Origin: Chitinispirillaceae bacterium
GTDB lineage: Bacteria; Fibrobacterota; Chitinivibrionia; Chitinivibrionales; Chitinispirillaceae
Length of the DNA: 8,783 nucleotides
Direction: 5' to 3'
Assembly: GCA_016926315.1 (NCBI GenBank)
Contig: JAFGOU010000075.1
Coordinates: 1 to 8,783, forward strand
Part shown: positions 6,802 through 8,783 of the stretch, in pieces
Layout of the letters: every line of letters starts with the position of its first letter
Position numbering within the stretch: the first letter of the stretch is position 1
Notes under the pieces: model-generated
Databases searched by the model: none
What the model was told of the DNA's origin: nothing
What the model saw: the letters and a program-made list of their open reading frames with translations, nothing else
Program-made: the position numbers and the translations under genes

Positions 6802-8043
6802 ATGACCTTCAGGAAAATCGTTTTCAGCGGCATCGTTTTGCTGGCGGGCTTCACCGCCTTCTCCGAGGACAAGCCCGACGGATTCGCCGCGATAAGCGGC
6901 AAAGGGCTCGCCACCACCACCGGCGGCACCGCGGGACAGACTGTTACGGTGACCACCTTTGCCGACCTCAAGAAATACGGCGAGTCGACTGACCCGTACG
7001 TCATCCTTGTCAAGGGCAGGATAACGCCGCCGAACAAGGGTGACGGCGTCAACGTGAAATCCAACAAAACCATCGTCGGTTTGGGCAATGACGCGACATT
7101 GTACCAGATCGAACTCCACATCATTACACAGCAGAACATCATCATCCGCAACCTCATCAGCCGCGACTCGTACGTGGAGGGCAATTACGACTGCAAGGAC
7201 ACCGACTGGGACGGCATTCAGGCCGACAGTTGCCACCATCTCTGGATCGACCACTGCTGGTTCACCCACAACTGCGACGGGCTCATCGATCTGCGCCATG
7301 CGTGCGATTACGTGACCGTCTCCTGGGTGCACATGAGCAACCACAACAAGACTCTGGGTATCGGCTGGACAACCGCGACCGATTTCAGGACCACCATCCA
7401 CCACTGCTATTTCGACAGCACCAACCAGCGCAACCCGAGTTTCGACATGGGGATCGGCCACCTGTACAACAACGTTGTCCGGAAATCCCTGAGTTACGGC
7501 AATCTGGCGCGTGGCGAAGCGCGGGTGATCATCGAAAACAGTTATTATGAAAACGCAAAAAACCCGGTGCAGATCAGCGATAACGCGAAGCTCTACGTCT
7601 CAGGCCTGCAGTTCAGCGGCTGCACAGGGACAACCAGCGGTAACGTGACCGCGCCGCCGTATGACATCAGAAGCTACTATTCGTACACCCTCGATCCCAC
7701 AAGCCAGGTGAAAAGCATCGTGACCGCGGGAGTGGGCCCAAAGGCGGCGATCGGGGAGCAGTACGCCAGGACCGCGACAGACCGGAGCGCGCGGAACCCC
7801 GGTCAGGCGGCGTCTCTGCTCAGGGTGACCGCTGATGCATCGAAGGCGCTGACGATTCGCGCATCCCATGGCGGCGCCTTCACTGTAAAGGTCATGACCG
7901 CAGGCGGCAGGATACTAGGCAGGTTCGACGGTCATTCAGTATCAACGATGACCTGCCCGCTTCCCGGCAGAGGGTTGTACTTTGTTGCCTTGTATGACCG
8001 GCAGGATGGACGTTTATTGCACTGTATCCGCACCGTACCGTAA
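6802..8043 (+). CDS. Secreted PL1 pectate lyase, second type, with T9SS-like C-terminal domain
   Basis: From the start at 6802 the protein has 413 residues, with a signal peptide MTFRKIVFSGIVLLAGFTAFS probably cut near residue 21. It is a beta-helix PL1 lyase: DGFAAISGKGLATTTGG near the mature N-terminus, KSNKTIVGLG at 86-95, NIIIRNLI at 112-119, WDGIQ at 136-140, WIDHCWF at 148-154, and DGLIDL at 159-164 with likely calcium ligands D159 and D163. HNKTLGIG at 181-188 carries K183, and NQRNPSFD at 208-215 carries R210, the equivalent of PelC Arg218. The second arginine of the usual RxPxxR motif is aspartate here (D215). This pairing of residues differs from the PL1 enzyme at 1347-2660, so the two may differ in substrate or pattern of cleavage. 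Residues from about 336 form a beta-rich tail (TAGGRILGRF, GLYFVALYD). It lies 41 nt after the PL10 gene and 15 nt before the methylesterase gene. Confidence 0.93.
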   Translation: MTFRKIVFSGIVLLAGFTAFSEDKPDGFAAISGKGLATTTGGTAGQTVTVTTFADLKKYGESTDPYVILVKGRITPPNKGDGVNVKSNKTIVGLGNDATLYQIELHIITQQNIIIRNLISRDSYVEGNYDCKDTDWDGIQADSCHHLWIDHCWFTHNCDGLIDLRHACDYVTVSWVHMSNHNKTLGIGWTTATDFRTTIHHCYFDSTNQRNPSFDMGIGHLYNNVVRKSLSYGNLARGEARVIIENSYYENAKNPVQISDNAKLYVSGLQFSGCTGTTSGNVTAPPYDIRSYYSYTLDPTSQVKSIVTAGVGPKAAIGEQYARTATDRSARNPGQAASLLRVTADASKALTIRASHGGAFTVKVMTAGGRILGRFDGHSVSTMTCPLPGRGLYFVALYDRQDGRLLHCIRTVP

Positions 8044-8058
8044 CCAGGAGATTTGCCG

Positions 8059-8783
8059 ATGACCGTTCCCGGAATTGTTATGCCGATTGTCGCGCTACTG
8101 CTGTTCGCCGCCACTCCCTCAATTGCCCAGATCAAGTACGACATGACCGTGGCAAAGGACGGCTCGGGCAGCCACAGCACGGTCCAGGCCGCGTTCAACG
8201 CGGTGCCGAAGAACAGCGCCACGCGGACGGTCATCTATATCAAAAACGGCAGTTACAAGGAGAAGCTTACCCTCGAAACCGACCGGAAGAACGTGACCGT
8301 CATCGGCCAGAGCCGCGATAACGTCAAGCTGACCTGGGACGACTATTCCGGCAAGGTCGTGAATGGCGAGACCATCGGCACCAGCACGTCGCGAAGTACC
8401 TATATAAAGGCCGAAGGGTTCTGCGCCGTCAACCTCTCCTTCGAGAACTCCGCCGGCCCGGTCGGCCAGGCGCTCGCCATCTATATCGGCGGCGACAAGG
8501 CGATATTCTACAACTGCAAATTTCTCGGACGCCAGGACACGTATTACGCGGGCAACTGCCGCCAGTTCATCCGCAACTGCTACATCGAGGGCACCACGGA
8601 CTTCATGTTCGGCCCGTCAACCACCTGGTTCGACAGTTGCCAGATCTACAGCTACGGCGGGACGGCCATCACCGCCGCGTCCACCGAACAGTACGTGACT
8701 TACGGCTATGTGTACCGGTACTGCACGATCAGCGGCGCGTCAGGCGTTTCGACCGCGCTCGGCAGGCCGTGGCGCCCCTATGC
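8059..8783 (+). CDS. Secreted CE8 pectin methylesterase, N-terminal part (3' end outside window)
   Basis: The first 241 residues of a pectinesterase are visible; the frame runs off the right edge. It removes methyl esters from homogalacturonan, giving the acidic polymer that the neighbouring lyases prefer. The ATG at 8059 has AGGAG at 8046-8050, an 8-nt spacer, and is followed by a signal peptide cut after SIA-23. The CE8 beta-helix motifs are intact: VAKDGSGSHSTVQAA at 31-45, QALA at 137-140, GRQDTYY at 157-163 (Q159 and D160, the acid/base), YIEGTTDFMFG at 175-185 (D181, the nucleophile) and LGRPWRPY at 234-241 (R236, W238). The 21-residue spacing of the two aspartates matches the enzyme from Erwinia as I recall it. 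The gene begins 15 nt after the PL1 stop and belongs to the same unit. Whether a T9SS-like tail follows cannot be seen. Confidence 0.94.
   Translation, partial: MTVPGIVMPIVALLLFAATPSIAQIKYDMTVAKDGSGSHSTVQAAFNAVPKNSATRTVIYIKNGSYKEKLTLETDRKNVTVIGQSRDNVKLTWDDYSGKVVNGETIGTSTSRSTYIKAEGFCAVNLSFENSAGPVGQALAIYIGGDKAIFYNCKFLGRQDTYYAGNCRQFIRNCYIEGTTDFMFGPSTTWFDSCQIYSYGGTAITAASTEQYVTYGYVYRYCTISGASGVSTALGRPWRPY

Noticed and set aside
6472..7461. Long open frame of about 329 codons on the minus strand
   Set aside because: It lies antisense to the PL10 end and the PL1 gene, both of which have full family motifs. Its translation is a low-complexity Val/Ala/Asp-rich shadow with no recognisable domain.
1..8783. 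CRISPR array, tRNA, rRNA, insertion sequence or prophage signals
   Set aside because: No regularly spaced repeats, cloverleaf-like sequences, transposase or phage genes were seen on either strand.

Overview
The window is a dense, single-strand (+) pectin-degradation locus from a Gram-negative bacterium, most likely of the Fibrobacterota/Chitinispirillia lineage. Three things point there: a TIGR02147/DUF4423-type regulator, a family best known as a large paralogous set in Fibrobacter; a lipoprotein built from Ig-like, DUF2341 and LamG-like domains; and secreted enzymes ending in short beta-rich C-terminal domains of the type IX secretion (T9SS) kind. The taxonomic call is an inference from these families.

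Layout, left to right. (1) Positions 1-1254: the 3' part of a secreted PL1-family pectate lyase with a thrombospondin-3-like calcium segment, its start lying outside the window. (2) A 92-nt spacer holding a REP-like palindrome. (3) Positions 1347-2660: a complete PL1 pectate lyase. (4) Positions 2661-2889: a non-coding AT-rich stretch with a probable terminator, a good -10 hexamer and two adjacent inverted repeats. (5) Positions 2890-3750: the TIGR02147-family putative transcription regulator. (6) Positions 3734-5371: an overlapping gene for a large surface lipoprotein. (7) Positions 5402-6760: a PL10 pectate lyase. (8) Positions 6802-8043: a third, differently built PL1 pectate lyase. (9) Positions 8059-8783: the 5' two thirds of a CE8 pectin methylesterase, running off the right edge.

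The enzymes make biochemical sense together. The CE8 esterase would remove methyl esters from homogalacturonan, giving polygalacturonate that the PL1 and PL10 lyases cleave by beta-elimination. All are predicted to be exported. No SusC/SusD-type transporter, oligogalacturonide hydrolase or intracellular uronate pathway gene is visible. Genes 5 to 9 are tightly packed (17-nt overlap, then gaps of 30, 41 and 15 nt) and look like one transcription unit led by the regulator and its lipoprotein partner.

The most unusual element is the overlapping regulator-lipoprotein pair heading the downstream pectinase operon, with a structured AT-rich leader in front of it. It may be a substrate-responsive control module of a kind not described to my knowledge, but the sequence shows only the arrangement, not the mechanism.
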